Assembly: GCF_001591145.1 (NCBI RefSeq)
Contig: NZ_BCUF01000008.1
Span: 62,001-126,000, forward strand
Source of the DNA: Vibrio harveyi NBRC 15634 = ATCC 14126 = KCTC 12724
Lineage (GTDB): Bacteria > Pseudomonadota > Gammaproteobacteria > Enterobacterales > Vibrionaceae
Reading direction: 5' to 3'
Length of the DNA: 64,000 nt
In this document: positions 47,441-55,724 of the stretch, one piece after another
Numbering within the stretch: position 1 is the first letter of the stretch
How the letters are laid out: each line of letters opens with the position of its first letter
Notes under the pieces: model-generated
Databases searched by the model: none
What the model was told of the DNA's origin: nothing
Seen by the model: only the letters and a program-made list of their open reading frames with translations
Made by a program: the position numbers and the translations under genes

Positions 47441-48787
47441 GTGAGTAAGTTTCAAGACCTCTCCACTCTAATCGAACAAATTGTCCAAGCAGACGAAGCG
47501 GATCAAGTCACCGCTTTGAATGATTCTATCGAATGCGGTCTCGAGCCCGGTGCTGTTGCGCTGATCCTCGAAGCCTTTCCTATCGATGATCGTGTGCGCT
47601 TGTGGCGTGCATTACCACTAGAGCTACATATTGATGTACTAACGGAAATGCGTGCTGAAGTGCGCCTTTCTATCATCGAAGCATTATCGGAAATAGAGCT
47701 AAAGCTCACGCTAGCCAAGCTAGATAACTTATCTTTAATCGAATGGGCAGACTCTCTGCCAGAAGAGTTCATCAATGAAGCACTAGAGCTTATCGAGAAA
47801 GATGAACTTGAGCTTTATGATCAAGCGAACGAATACGAAGACGAACAACTCGGTCGTTGGGCAGAGCGTAAGATAATCACCCTCCCTTTTAATATCACCG
47901 TTGGTAAAGCAAGACGCTTGATGGAGCGCTATAGCTACGATACACCACAGCAAGTGTATCTCATCAACCGTAAGAAACAGTTTCGTGGTGCGGTAAACTA
48001 CTATGAAATCTTGCGTAGTGAAGCTGACGTCCGCCTTAAAACTTTAGCGATTGAGACCGTCACCGTACTCGATAGTAAAATGGAACTTCCGGAAGCAGTG
48101 GAAGCACTTGAGCACAGTGCGCTTCCGGCACTTCCGGTTACCGATGCGGATCAAACCCTGATCGGTGAAGTGGATTGGCAATTTGCATTGAGTACTCAAC
48201 GTGAAATCTACGAAGCACGTTTGATGGCGGGTACCGGTATGGACGAAGGCGATGACTTATTCGCCCCTGTTTTAAAGAGTTCGCAAAAGCGTGGAGTTTG
48301 GTTGGGTATAAATTTACTCACTGCAATTCTAGCCTCCGTCACCATTGGTCTATTTGAAGACGTGATTGCACAGGTGGTCGCCCTTGCTGTGCTGATGCCA
48401 ATAGTAGCCTCAATGGGTGGTATCGCTGGTAGCCAAACACTGACCCTGATGGTTCGTGCTATGGCATTAAACCAGATCACTCCAGGTAACCGTTTTGCAT
48501 TACTCAAAAACGAATTGGGAATCGGCTCTCTTAATGCATTGCTGTGGGCGCTGATCATCGGTGGTTTAGCAGGGCTTTGGTTCCAATCTCCCGTATTGGG
48601 CGGCACCATTGCTCTGGCGATCATCGTCAATATTGTTACTGCAGCCTTATTTGGTGTGCTTATCCCAATAGTTTTAGACAAGCTCAAACTCGATCCAGCA
48701 TTGGCGGGCTCAGTGATTCTGACCACGGTAACGGATGTCGTTGGCTTCTTTGCCTTCTTAGGTACCGCAAGCCTAGTAATGTTATAA
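47441..48787 (+). CDS. mgtE: Magnesium transporter MgtE
   Basis: 448 residues with GTG start at 47441, preceded by CGGGGTG. The MgtE N domain (about 1-125), two CBS domains (about 135-255) and five membrane helices (about 285-445, with PIVASMGGIAGSQTLTLMVRA) are all present. MgtE imports Mg2+ and closes when internal Mg2+ is high. No terminator is seen between it and the qrr gene 164 bp downstream. Confidence 0.92.
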   Translation: MSKFQDLSTLIEQIVQADEADQVTALNDSIECGLEPGAVALILEAFPIDDRVRLWRALPLELHIDVLTEMRAEVRLSIIEALSEIELKLTLAKLDNLSLIEWADSLPEEFINEALELIEKDELELYDQANEYEDEQLGRWAERKIITLPFNITVGKARRLMERYSYDTPQQVYLINRKKQFRGAVNYYEILRSEADVRLKTLAIETVTVLDSKMELPEAVEALEHSALPALPVTDADQTLIGEVDWQFALSTQREIYEARLMAGTGMDEGDDLFAPVLKSSQKRGVWLGINLLTAILASVTIGLFEDVIAQVVALAVLMPIVASMGGIAGSQTLTLMVRAMALNQITPGNRFALLKNELGIGSLNALLWALIIGGLAGLWFQSPVLGGTIALAIIVNIVTAALFGVLIPIVLDKLKLDPALAGSVILTTVTDVVGFFAFLGTASLVML

Positions 48788-48836
48788 AAAGAATTACTCT
48801 AGTTAATTAATTCATCATTAGCATTATAATTACAAA

Positions 48837-48862
48837 TTGCAATCCGCATTTGCAATTTGCAA
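48837..48862 (+). promoter_or_regulatory. Two LuxO-type binding sites upstream of qrr
   Basis: TTGCA-ATT-TGCAA at 48850-48862 is a perfect match to the published LuxO motif TTGCA-WWW-TGCAA. An adjacent weaker copy TTGCA-ATC-CGCAT is at 48837-48849. They lie about 90-115 bp before the inferred RNA start, normal for an enhancer of sigma-54 transcription. Confidence 0.85.
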
Positions 48863-48923
48863 CAAACAGCTAAATTTAGGCAACTCATATCACAGAAACC
48901 GTGTTTTTTCGGTGGTTTTAAAG

Positions 48924-48942
48924 TTGGCACACTAACTGCATT
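48924..48942 (+). promoter_or_regulatory. Sigma-54 (RpoN) promoter of qrr
   Basis: TTGGCAC-N5-CTGCA: GG at -24 and GC at -12 with correct spacing, placing the start at about 48951, exactly where Qrr RNAs begin (TGACCC). Confidence 0.88.
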
Positions 48943-48950
48943 GTTTAAAG

Positions 48951-49059
48951 TGACCCTTCTTAAGCCGAGGGTCACCTAGCCAACTGACGTTGTTAGTGAA
49001 CTTGAATTTGTTCACAAGTATATAAGCCAATCGCACTCTTTGCGGTTGGCTATTTTTTT
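48951..49059 (+). ncRNA. qrr: Qrr quorum-sensing small RNA
   Basis: About 109 nt. The 5' hairpin is TGACCCT ... AGGGTCA (48951-48974), the conserved target-pairing core GCCAACTGACGTTGTTAGTG lies at 48979-48998, a second hairpin GTGAAC/GTTCAC follows, and a terminator AGCCAATCGC / GCGGTTGGCT with seven T ends it. This is the Qrr architecture. Qrr RNAs with Hfq repress luxR-type master regulator mRNA and activate aphA at low cell density; they are made when LuxO is phosphorylated, i.e. when LuxPQ and other sensors act as kinases. Which of the five qrr genes of the Harveyi clade this is I cannot say. Confidence 0.95.
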
Positions 49060-49270
49060 GTCTATTCCTTCTCCAACTTCTTCGATTTACCCTCCCGCGC
49101 TCAGCAATCAACCTTATTCAATAACTTTACAATCGATTACACACGTAAAAGTTACGATATTATCTGTTAGAAATACCCACTTAAGCCAAACTATCAAGTC
49201 AAACCCACAAAAGAATAAGCTTACAAATCGCCTTTCGATTAAATAACAAACAACGGTTACCAGCAAGCTC

Positions 49271-49286
49271 ATAAAAACGTTTGCCA
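49271..49286. promoter_or_regulatory. Possible PurR box
   Basis: ATAAAAACGTTTGCCA keeps the central AAACGTTTGC of the PurR operator (11 of 16 positions). E. coli codBA is PurR-regulated. It is over 300 bp from the codB start, which weakens the call. Confidence 0.3.
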
Positions 49287-49516
49287 ACCATCACTAAAAT
49301 CAATCAAATCGCAATTTTATAAACAAACCACATAAATATGACATCATAACCACGAACTACCAATGACACCGATTTCATTACACATTACAGAAAACAAAAC
49401 CCACTTGTAGCTAAACTTTTTTGATTTTTCAAAAAACCATAACACCATGTTTTAAAAAGTATTAATAAATAAAAACCTTAAAACAAACGCTTAAGTGATA
49501 AAAAACCCATTGACTA

Positions 49517-49532
49517 TGAGATTTACATCACG
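49517..49532. promoter_or_regulatory. Possible CRP site before codB
   Basis: TGAGA-TTTACA-TCACG differs from TGTGA-N6-TCACA at one base in each half-site. It is 69 bp before the codB ATG. Confidence 0.4.
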
Positions 49533-49600
49533 ATAATACGCGCCGTTTGCCCAGAAATTGGGATCTATAATTCGTTTTAATTTTCTTTGCGGAGGTAAAA

Positions 49601-50839
49601 ATGGCTGCAGACAATAACTACAGTCTTGGACCGGTTCCTAACACTGCCAGAAAGGGTGTTGCATCATTAACCATGGTAATGTTGGGACTCACTTTCTTCT
49701 CCGCAAGTATGTGGACAGGCGGTTCGCTCGGTACCGGACTTTCTTTTGATGATTTCTTCCTCGCTGTTCTTATTGGTAACCTAATCCTCGGCATCTACAC
49801 TTCTTTCCTCGGTTACATCGGCGCTTCTACTGGTCTCTCTACTCACCTCCTTGCTCGTTTCTCATTTGGCTCTAAAGGCTCTTGGCTCCCTTCCGCTCTT
49901 CTTGGCGGCACACAAGTTGGTTGGTTTGGTGTTGGCGTGGCTATGTTTGCAATTCCAGTAAACAAAGCAACAGGCATTGACACAAACACACTCATTATCA
50001 TTTCTGGTCTACTCATGACTGCAACGGTTTACTTCGGTATCTCTGCACTAATGGTACTTTCAGCGATTGCAGTACCAGCGATTGCTCTGCTTGGTGGTTA
50101 CTCAGTAGTCGAAGCGGTAAACAGCGTTGGTGGTGTAGCTGAGCTACAAAAAGTACAACCAGCGCAACCTATCGACTTTTCTGTAGCGCTAGCAATGGTC
50201 GTTGGCTCATTTGTCAGTGCAGGGACACTAACTGCAGACTTCGTACGTTTCGGCAAAAAGCCAAAAGGTGCCGTGATGGTCACAATGGTGGCATTCTTCA
50301 TCGGTAACTCATTGATGTTCATCTTCGGTGCCGCAGGTGCCGCAGTAACCGGTCAATCAGACATTTCAGAAGTGATGATTGCGCAAGGTCTTCTTATCCC
50401 AGCTATCATCGTGCTTGGCTTAAACATCTGGACAACCAATGACAATGCGCTTTACGCATCAGGTCTAGGATTCTCCAACATCACAGGCTTGCCAAGTAAA
50501 TACATCTCTATGGCAAACGGTTTAATAGGTACATTGTGCGCACTATGGCTGTACAATAACTTTGTAGGCTGGTTAACCTTCCTATCGCTTGCAATTCCAC
50601 CAATTGGTGGCGTCATTATTGCGGACTTCTTCATGAACCGTAAACGTTACACAAATTTCGCAGCAGCAGAGTTCCAAACGGTCAACTGGGCTGGCATTAT
50701 CGCGGTAGCGATTGGCGTTGCAGCAGGTCACTTCCTTCCGGGCGTAGTACCTGTGAACGCGGTACTAGGCGGCACAATCAGCTACCTGATTCTAAATCCT
50801 ATTCTTAATAAAAAGACACTGGCACAGCAGCCAGCGTAA
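49601..50839 (+). CDS. codB: Cytosine permease CodB
   Basis: 412 residues, twelve predicted helices, nucleobase:cation symporter-1 family. The N-terminus (NYSLGPVPNTARKGVASLTM) and GGTQVGWFGVGVAMFA are as in CodB. It imports cytosine. GGAGG is 6 nt before the ATG, and codA begins 9 bp after the stop. Confidence 0.93.
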   Translation: MAADNNYSLGPVPNTARKGVASLTMVMLGLTFFSASMWTGGSLGTGLSFDDFFLAVLIGNLILGIYTSFLGYIGASTGLSTHLLARFSFGSKGSWLPSALLGGTQVGWFGVGVAMFAIPVNKATGIDTNTLIIISGLLMTATVYFGISALMVLSAIAVPAIALLGGYSVVEAVNSVGGVAELQKVQPAQPIDFSVALAMVVGSFVSAGTLTADFVRFGKKPKGAVMVTMVAFFIGNSLMFIFGAAGAAVTGQSDISEVMIAQGLLIPAIIVLGLNIWTTNDNALYASGLGFSNITGLPSKYISMANGLIGTLCALWLYNNFVGWLTFLSLAIPPIGGVIIADFFMNRKRYTNFAAAEFQTVNWAGIIAVAIGVAAGHFLPGVVPVNAVLGGTISYLILNPILNKKTLAQQPA

Positions 50840-50848
50840 GGAACCATC

Positions 50849-52126
50849 ATGACAACACTATTGATCAAGAACGCAACGCTTAAGGGACAGGAAGGTCTCC
50901 AGCAAATTTTGATTGAGGATGGTCAATTCAAGCGTATTGAAGACAATAATGTAGAACTAGATTACACAGGTGACACTCTTGATGCGGAGGGCGGCATGGC
51001 TGTCGCGCCATTCTGTGAGCCGCACATTCACCTAGACACCACGCAAACCGCTGGTGAGCCGAGCTGGAACATCTCTGGTACACTTTTCGAAGGTATCGAG
51101 CGTTGGGCTGAGCGCAAAGAAATGCTGTCGATTGAAGACGTAAAATCACGTGCGAAACAAACACTTAAGTGGCAAATTGCAAACGGTGTACAGCACGTTC
51201 GTACTCACGTTGACGTTTCTGACCCTACTCTAATTGCTCTAAAAGCAATGGTAGAAGTACGCGAAGAAATGAAAGAGTGGGTAGACATCCAAATCGTTGC
51301 GTTTCCACAAGAAGGCATTCTGTCTTATCCGAACGGCAAAGAATTGCTAGAAGAGGCAGTTCAGTTGGGTGCTGACGTTATTGGTGCTATTCCTCACTTT
51401 GAATTCACTCGTGAGTACGGCATCGAGTCTCTACACTACGTTTTCGAACTGGCACAGAAATACGACCGTTTGATCGACGTACACTGTGATGAGATCGATG
51501 ACGAACAATCACGCTTTGTTGAAACGCTTGCAGCGCTAGCGCACAAGTTCAACATGGGTCACAAGGTAACCGCAAGCCATACAACGGCGATGGGCTCTTA
51601 CAACGGTGCTTACGCATCTCGCCTGTTCCGCCTGCTACGCATGTCTGGCATCAACTTTGTTGCAAACCCATTGGTGAACATCCACCTTCAAGGTCGCTTC
51701 GATGATTACCCGAAACGCCGTGGTGTGACTCGTGTAAAAGAAATGCTGAACGCCAACATCAACGTATGTTTTGGTCACGATGACGTCTTTGATCCTTGGT
51801 ACCCACTAGGCACTGCAAACATGCTGCAAGTTCTGCACATGGGTCTGCACGTATGTCAGGTAATGGGTTACGACCAAATCAACAACTCACTTGATCTGAT
51901 CAGCACCAATTCAGCACGCACACTGAACATTCAAGACAAACACGGCATTGAAGCAGGTAAGCCAGGTAGCTTGCTTATCCTTCCTGCAGAAAATGGTTTT
52001 GATGCAGTGCGCCGCCAAGTACCTGTTCGCTACTCTGTTCGCCACGGTAAAGTCATTGCTGAAACTCAACCGGCAACAACGCACATTCACCTTGGTCAAC
52101 AAGAGCAAGTAACGTACAAGCGTTAA
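50849..52126 (+). CDS. codA: Cytosine deaminase CodA
   Basis: 425 residues, close to E. coli CodA. It hydrolyses cytosine to uracil and ammonia. The amidohydrolase metal site is seen in [12 protein letters not shown] (about 59-70), [22 protein letters not shown] and [14 protein letters not shown], the last with the metal-binding Asp. AAGGA is 7 nt before the ATG. With CodB it salvages cytosine. Confidence 0.95.
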   Translation: MTTLLIKNATLKGQEGLQQILIEDGQFKRIEDNNVELDYTGDTLDAEGGMAVAPFCEPHIHLDTTQTAGEPSWNISGTLFEGIERWAERKEMLSIEDVKSRAKQTLKWQIANGVQHVRTHVDVSDPTLIALKAMVEVREEMKEWVDIQIVAFPQEGILSYPNGKELLEEAVQLGADVIGAIPHFEFTREYGIESLHYVFELAQKYDRLIDVHCDEIDDEQSRFVETLAALAHKFNMGHKVTASHTTAMGSYNGAYASRLFRLLRMSGINFVANPLVNIHLQGRFDDYPKRRGVTRVKEMLNANINVCFGHDDVFDPWYPLGTANMLQVLHMGLHVCQVMGYDQINNSLDLISTNSARTLNIQDKHGIEAGKPGSLLILPAENGFDAVRRQVPVRYSVRHGKVIAETQPATTHIHLGQQEQVTYKR

Positions 52127-52144
52127 TCTCTAATCTGCACATAC

Positions 52145-52178
52145 AAAAAAGGGTCTGACTTGCATCAGACCCTTTTTT
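52145..52178. terminator. Bidirectional terminator between codA and a small gene
   Basis: AAAAAAGGGTCTGA, 6 nt, TCAGACCCTTTTTT: perfect 8-bp core with A and T tracts on both sides; the TTATTTC follows. Confidence 0.9.
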
Positions 52179-52359
52179 ATTTCTTTACGCGTTGCGTTAG
52201 CTGTCTACGGCAACTAATGACATTTCTTAGCAACGAGGGTGTATTCCCTAAATAAACAACCTTGCCATCTTGATCAATGATTGCAGGAACAACCTTTAAG
52301 CCTTTCATGTCTGCGCCGTATTCCACCAACTTACGCTCTAGCTCATATAAATCCTGCAT
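52177..52359 (-). CDS. Small protein of unknown function
   Basis: 60 residues. The centre reads VVPAIIDQDGKVVYLGN, which looks like one strand-turn-strand of a larger fold, and the tail is basic with one Cys. I do not recognise it. Support is the shared terminator directly after the stop and the ATG start; the ribosome-binding site is weak. Confidence 0.45.
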   Translation of the reverse strand: MQDLYELERKLVEYGADMKGLKVVPAIIDQDGKVVYLGNTPSLLRNVISCRRQLTQRVKK

Positions 52360-52901
52360 AGCTTAGGCTCAATTTATAATTCTCAATTTCGCGTGAATGC
52401 TATCCCTCTGAAGGAGGATTAATATTGATCCAGATCACAAAATGGCGATCCAGTTTATGCTTGGCTCAAACATGAGACAGCACAAGCGATCTTGCGCTAT
52501 TTCCACCATTTTAGATTGTTATCTGTTGTGATATTACTTCAAATTATATTTCAGAATATAGATAGTTTACGTAATAAATATTTGCACTCGTGTTGAACAA
52601 GCACTAAAGTTAGCAAGTTAGTTGAGCTTTATATTAAAAAGCCAAAAATCGCCCAAAGTAGATTTACCACTAACAACGTCAAAATTAGTGCTTATAAAAT
52701 AAAAGAATAAAACCATATAGGGTCAACAGCGATGTTGGCCCTTTTCTTTATCTCTTTTTTATCGAGCTATTCAGTTAAGATTTGAGCTTTTTAATAAAAA
52801 TTATTTACATGTGATAACTGACGGTTATCAGCGAGATAAGTGGATTCACAATCAAACAGCGTTCAATAATAGCTCCGAACCAAACATCTCGGAGTGAACA
52901 C
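52360..52901. other. Gene-free region with an orphan transcript candidate
   Basis: About 540 bp. It contains the transcript candidate 52569-52749, a CRP-like ATTGA-N6-TCACA at about 52426-52441, and then the promoter region of the lipoprotein gene. No reading frame with support. Confidence 0.55.
52569..52749 (+). ncRNA. Candidate small RNA complementary to the Qrr core
   Basis: A strong intrinsic terminator (GGGTCAACA, GCGA, TGTTGGCCC, TTTTCTTT; 52720-52749) ends a stretch with no gene upstream on its strand. Before it, AAGCACTAA (52599-52607) and TTAGTGCTT (52685-52693) form a 9-bp stem. In its loop, 52668-52681 reads CACTAACAACGTCA, the exact complement of 14 nt of the Qrr core (48985-48998). 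A possible promoter is TTACTT (52534) - 17 bp - TATAGA (52557). The 5' end is therefore a guess. A Qrr sponge (QrrX) is known in V. cholerae; whether this is its counterpart is unknown. Confidence 0.55.
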
Positions 52902-53672
52902 ATGAACATTTTCAACAAAACAACATTGGTCGCGGCGCTATCTCTTCCCCTACTTGCAGGATGCGTGACTCCGGGAGAAGACGATCCAAATGCATTAACA
53001 AAACAAGGAGCCGCTGGCGGTGCACTTCTCGGTCTTACTATGGGCGCATTAACTGGCGACGCAGAGCTTGCAATGAAAGGCGCTGTCGCAGGTGGTGTTG
53101 CTGGCGGAGTAGCAGGAGCTGGCGCAGATATTCACAACAATCGAGAAAACATTCGCCATGATAGCCGTAACGAAGCGATTGGTGGCATCAATGGCGGTCA
53201 GAATACAGCAACCACCAACGCACCTCAGCAATGGCAAGAAATCGATAACTTTGTTGGGGATTGGAACGTAAACATCCAAAACCACAATCGCGATTTTAAA
53301 GGCTTAGACGGCTTACAAGCGCACGGTTCTCTGGCGAAAACAACAGAAGCAAATATTAAGGTGACCAACTCGCAAGGTGTTGACCTTAATGCCGCATTCA
53401 CGTTCGACCAACAAGCTGGCTATCAATTGACATTAACTAACCAAGCAAAAGATGTATCGGTCGCATTTGCAGGCGAGCAACAAGCGCAAAGCAATCGCTA
53501 CAACTTTTATCCGATGAACATTAACGACGTTATCTATCAAGGAATTCCAACCGGTGATGTACGTGTGGAACTAGGTTTCGCAGGTCCAAACGTTTGGACC
53601 ATCGATAGCTATGCATACATCGACGGAGCAGAGCAAAAAGTGCAGACGTTCCGCTTCACTCGTACACAATAA
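52902..53672 (+). CDS. Lipoprotein with glycine zipper
   Basis: 256 residues. The signal ends in LPLLAGC with the lipidated Cys at about residue 21. A glycine-zipper region (about 36-77, AAGGALLGLTMGALTG and AVAGGVAGGVAGAG) is followed by a soluble beta-rich domain that begins FVGDWNVNIQNHN. Glycine zippers in such lipoproteins insert in or span the outer membrane. Function unknown. GGAGTG precedes the ATG, and a terminator follows. Confidence 0.8.
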   Translation: MNIFNKTTLVAALSLPLLAGCVTPGEDDPNALTKQGAAGGALLGLTMGALTGDAELAMKGAVAGGVAGGVAGAGADIHNNRENIRHDSRNEAIGGINGGQNTATTNAPQQWQEIDNFVGDWNVNIQNHNRDFKGLDGLQAHGSLAKTTEANIKVTNSQGVDLNAAFTFDQQAGYQLTLTNQAKDVSVAFAGEQQAQSNRYNFYPMNINDVIYQGIPTGDVRVELGFAGPNVWTIDSYAYIDGAEQKVQTFRFTRTQ

Positions 53673-53729
53673 AACGACAACGTATTCATCGTAACATCGC
53701 AATAACAACGTCTCATTTGGCAATTTAAT

Positions 53730-53767
53730 AAAGGCTTAGGCATACTCTGTCTAAGCCTTTATTTTTT
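53730..53767 (+). terminator. Intrinsic terminator of the glycine-zipper lipoprotein gene
   Basis: AAAGGCTTAG, 11 nt, CTAAGCCTTT followed by ATTTTTT. Confidence 0.9.
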
Positions 53768-53778
53768 AGAAGAAATCC

Positions 53779-54432
53779 ATGTCTCAACTCAATACATCAG
53801 AGCTCAACCGATTTGAGTCTCAGTTCCTTCAATTTATGCAACAAGAGATGCAAACCGATGCGGCTCACGACCTCAGCCATGTCCGCCGCGTAGTCAAGAC
53901 AGCTCGCCAACTTGCACTTCAAGAAGGCGCTGAGTTAGCAGTTGTGTTACCCGCAGCCTATTTGCATGATTGTTTCACCTATCCCAAAGATCACCTAAAC
54001 CGTAAACAAAGCTCCGCTATTGCGGCAACCAAAGCCATTTCGTTTCTTGAAAGTATCGATTACCCTGCTCAATACCATGACGCCATTGCCCACGCGATCG
54101 AATCGCACAGTTTTAGCGCCAATATTACGCCGAATACTTTGGAAGCTCAGGTCGTCCAAGACGCAGACCGCTTAGATGCGCTTGGCGCTATTGGCGTTAC
54201 ACGCTGTATTCAAGTCAGCACGCTATTTGATGCCACCTTGTATAACGAACAGGATATGTTTGCAGAGCATCGAGAACTGGAAGATAAACGATTCACCATC
54301 GATCACTTCCAAACCAAACTGTTTAAAATTGTAGATACGATGAACACCAAAGCGGCGTATGAAGAAGCTGTGAAGCGTAAAGCGTTTATGCAATCTTACT
54401 TAGAACAGTTGCGCCAAGAAGTAGAAGGTTAA
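53779..54432 (+). CDS. HD domain phosphohydrolase (YedJ-like)
   Basis: 217 residues. HD superfamily metal ligands are seen in AAHDLSHVRRV (His), AAYLHDCF (HD pair) and VVQDADRLDALGAIG (Asp). The layout is that of E. coli YedJ. Such enzymes hydrolyse phosphate esters, often of nucleotides; the substrate is not known. It starts directly after a terminator and its stop is 1 bp before the XRE regulator. Confidence 0.88.
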   Translation: MSQLNTSELNRFESQFLQFMQQEMQTDAAHDLSHVRRVVKTARQLALQEGAELAVVLPAAYLHDCFTYPKDHLNRKQSSAIAATKAISFLESIDYPAQYHDAIAHAIESHSFSANITPNTLEAQVVQDADRLDALGAIGVTRCIQVSTLFDATLYNEQDMFAEHRELEDKRFTIDHFQTKLFKIVDTMNTKAAYEEAVKRKAFMQSYLEQLRQEVEG

Positions 54433-54433
54433 T

Positions 54434-55171
54434 ATGTCGGAAAGTCACAACCTAATTAAAGAGCTTAAACGCCAGCTCAAGTTGTCCGGTATACACTATG
54501 TCGATGTAGCAAAACACTTGGGCTTAAGCGAAGGTTCCGTAAAGCGCTTATTGGCAGAAGGCAGTCAAATTAGCCTCGATCGGTTGGAGCGAATCTGTCA
54601 ACTAATTGGTTTGGAAATGGCAGAATTGTTTAAGCTATCAGCGGCACGTAACAAAGGGCTGGAATCGCTCACGTTAGAACAAGAAAAGCAGCTGGTCGAC
54701 GATAAAGGCTTGTTGCTTGTTGCGGTATGTGTGGTTAATGGTTATCGCTTCGAGCAAATCATCGAGCAATACACCTTTGATGAATTGGAGCTCATACAAA
54801 AGCTCGCACAACTCGACCGCCTCGATATCATTGACTTGCTACCAGGCAATAAGATTCGTCTACGTATCTCCCCGACTTTTCGTTGGCACACTGGCGGTCC
54901 TATTCAGCGTTTCTTCCAACAACAAGTTCAAGATGCCTTCTTCCAAAGCTATTTCTCCGCCGAAGATGAAAAACTGGTGATGGCGACGGGGCTGATGAGC
55001 TTGCCAACAAACAAAAAGATGCAACAGAAGCTACAGAAGGTCATTGATGAGTTTTACCAAATCTGCCAAAGCGACGACTCATTAGACATGAACGAGAAAC
55101 ACGGTACTTCTCTAGTGATTGCCATGCGTCGCTGGACATTTCCGCTGTTTAAGCCTTGGGAACGTAAATAG
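54434..55171 (+). CDS. XRE-type transcriptional regulator
   Basis: 245 residues. A Cro/CI-like HTH is at about 15-65 (HYVDVAKHLGLSEGSVKRLL, then SLDRLERICQLIG). The rest is a conserved helical domain, rich in Gln and Leu, of unknown role. It is in an apparent operon with the HD hydrolase before it and the small membrane protein after it. Confidence 0.82.
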   Translation: MSESHNLIKELKRQLKLSGIHYVDVAKHLGLSEGSVKRLLAEGSQISLDRLERICQLIGLEMAELFKLSAARNKGLESLTLEQEKQLVDDKGLLLVAVCVVNGYRFEQIIEQYTFDELELIQKLAQLDRLDIIDLLPGNKIRLRISPTFRWHTGGPIQRFFQQQVQDAFFQSYFSAEDEKLVMATGLMSLPTNKKMQQKLQKVIDEFYQICQSDDSLDMNEKHGTSLVIAMRRWTFPLFKPWERK

Positions 55172-55181
55172 GGACTACCTG

Positions 55182-55541
55182 ATGCTCGATAAACTCAAAA
55201 GCCTATCTATCAAGACAAGACCTGTTCTCCCTTTATTCGTGTTAATTGCATTTGGTGGTTTTGCTGTGTTCGTTACCACGCTTCTGCAACTTTCCAATAT
55301 GGTTAAAGAGTCTTATCTGATTCCGAGTGGTGTAGCGGCTTTATGGGCTCTTGCCGCTTGGGTGATGATCTCAAGCTTTCAGCATGTTCCAGAGCTTACG
55401 CCAAGCCTTGGCTTTTTCAAACGAATGAAAGCTCGCATGGTACGTCTGTTTTTTTATCTCATTGCTTTGGGCTTTATAGGATTGTCTGGCTTCATCCTAT
55501 TTGTCACATTGAGAATGCTCAGTGTCTGGTTCCGACACTAA
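55182..55541 (+). CDS. Small inner membrane protein
   Basis: 119 residues from ATG at 55182 (AGGGA 8 nt upstream); a frame extending to 55119 would lie inside the previous gene. Three membrane helices (about 14-36, 42-62, 86-110) with basic ends. No family recognised. Third gene of the HD-XRE unit. Confidence 0.65.
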   Translation: MLDKLKSLSIKTRPVLPLFVLIAFGGFAVFVTTLLQLSNMVKESYLIPSGVAALWALAAWVMISSFQHVPELTPSLGFFKRMKARMVRLFFYLIALGFIGLSGFILFVTLRMLSVWFRH

Positions 55542-55724
55542 ATTCATACTCGTAATACATAAAAGCACCAATTCGTATCAAATCACGAATTTATGCAATC
55601 AAAAGTAGCATTAAGTGTTACTTTTGGTTTCTCATAACGTAACTCTTTTCTTCACACTGGCTTCCTAAAGCCAAGCCTTTAAAGTGCTCCCATCTCAACG
55701 CTATTTCGCCTTTACGGAGCCAGC

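Larger units (their letters stand above)
49060..49600. other. codBA upstream region
   Basis: About 540 bp, very AT-rich. Two possible control sites are noted: a PurR-like box at 49271-49286 and a CRP-like site at 49517-49532. Short frames present here have no support. Confidence 0.5.

Noticed and set aside
48208..48726. 172-codon open frame opposite mgtE
   Set aside because: Antisense shadow of membrane helices of MgtE; no start signal.
52560..52760. A second qrr gene on the minus strand at the 14-nt match
   Set aside because: The minus strand does carry TGACGTTGTTAGTG, but the neighbouring GCCAAC, the 5' TGACCC hairpin, a GG/GC promoter and a minus-strand terminator are all missing. The plus-strand reading with its own terminator is the better explanation.
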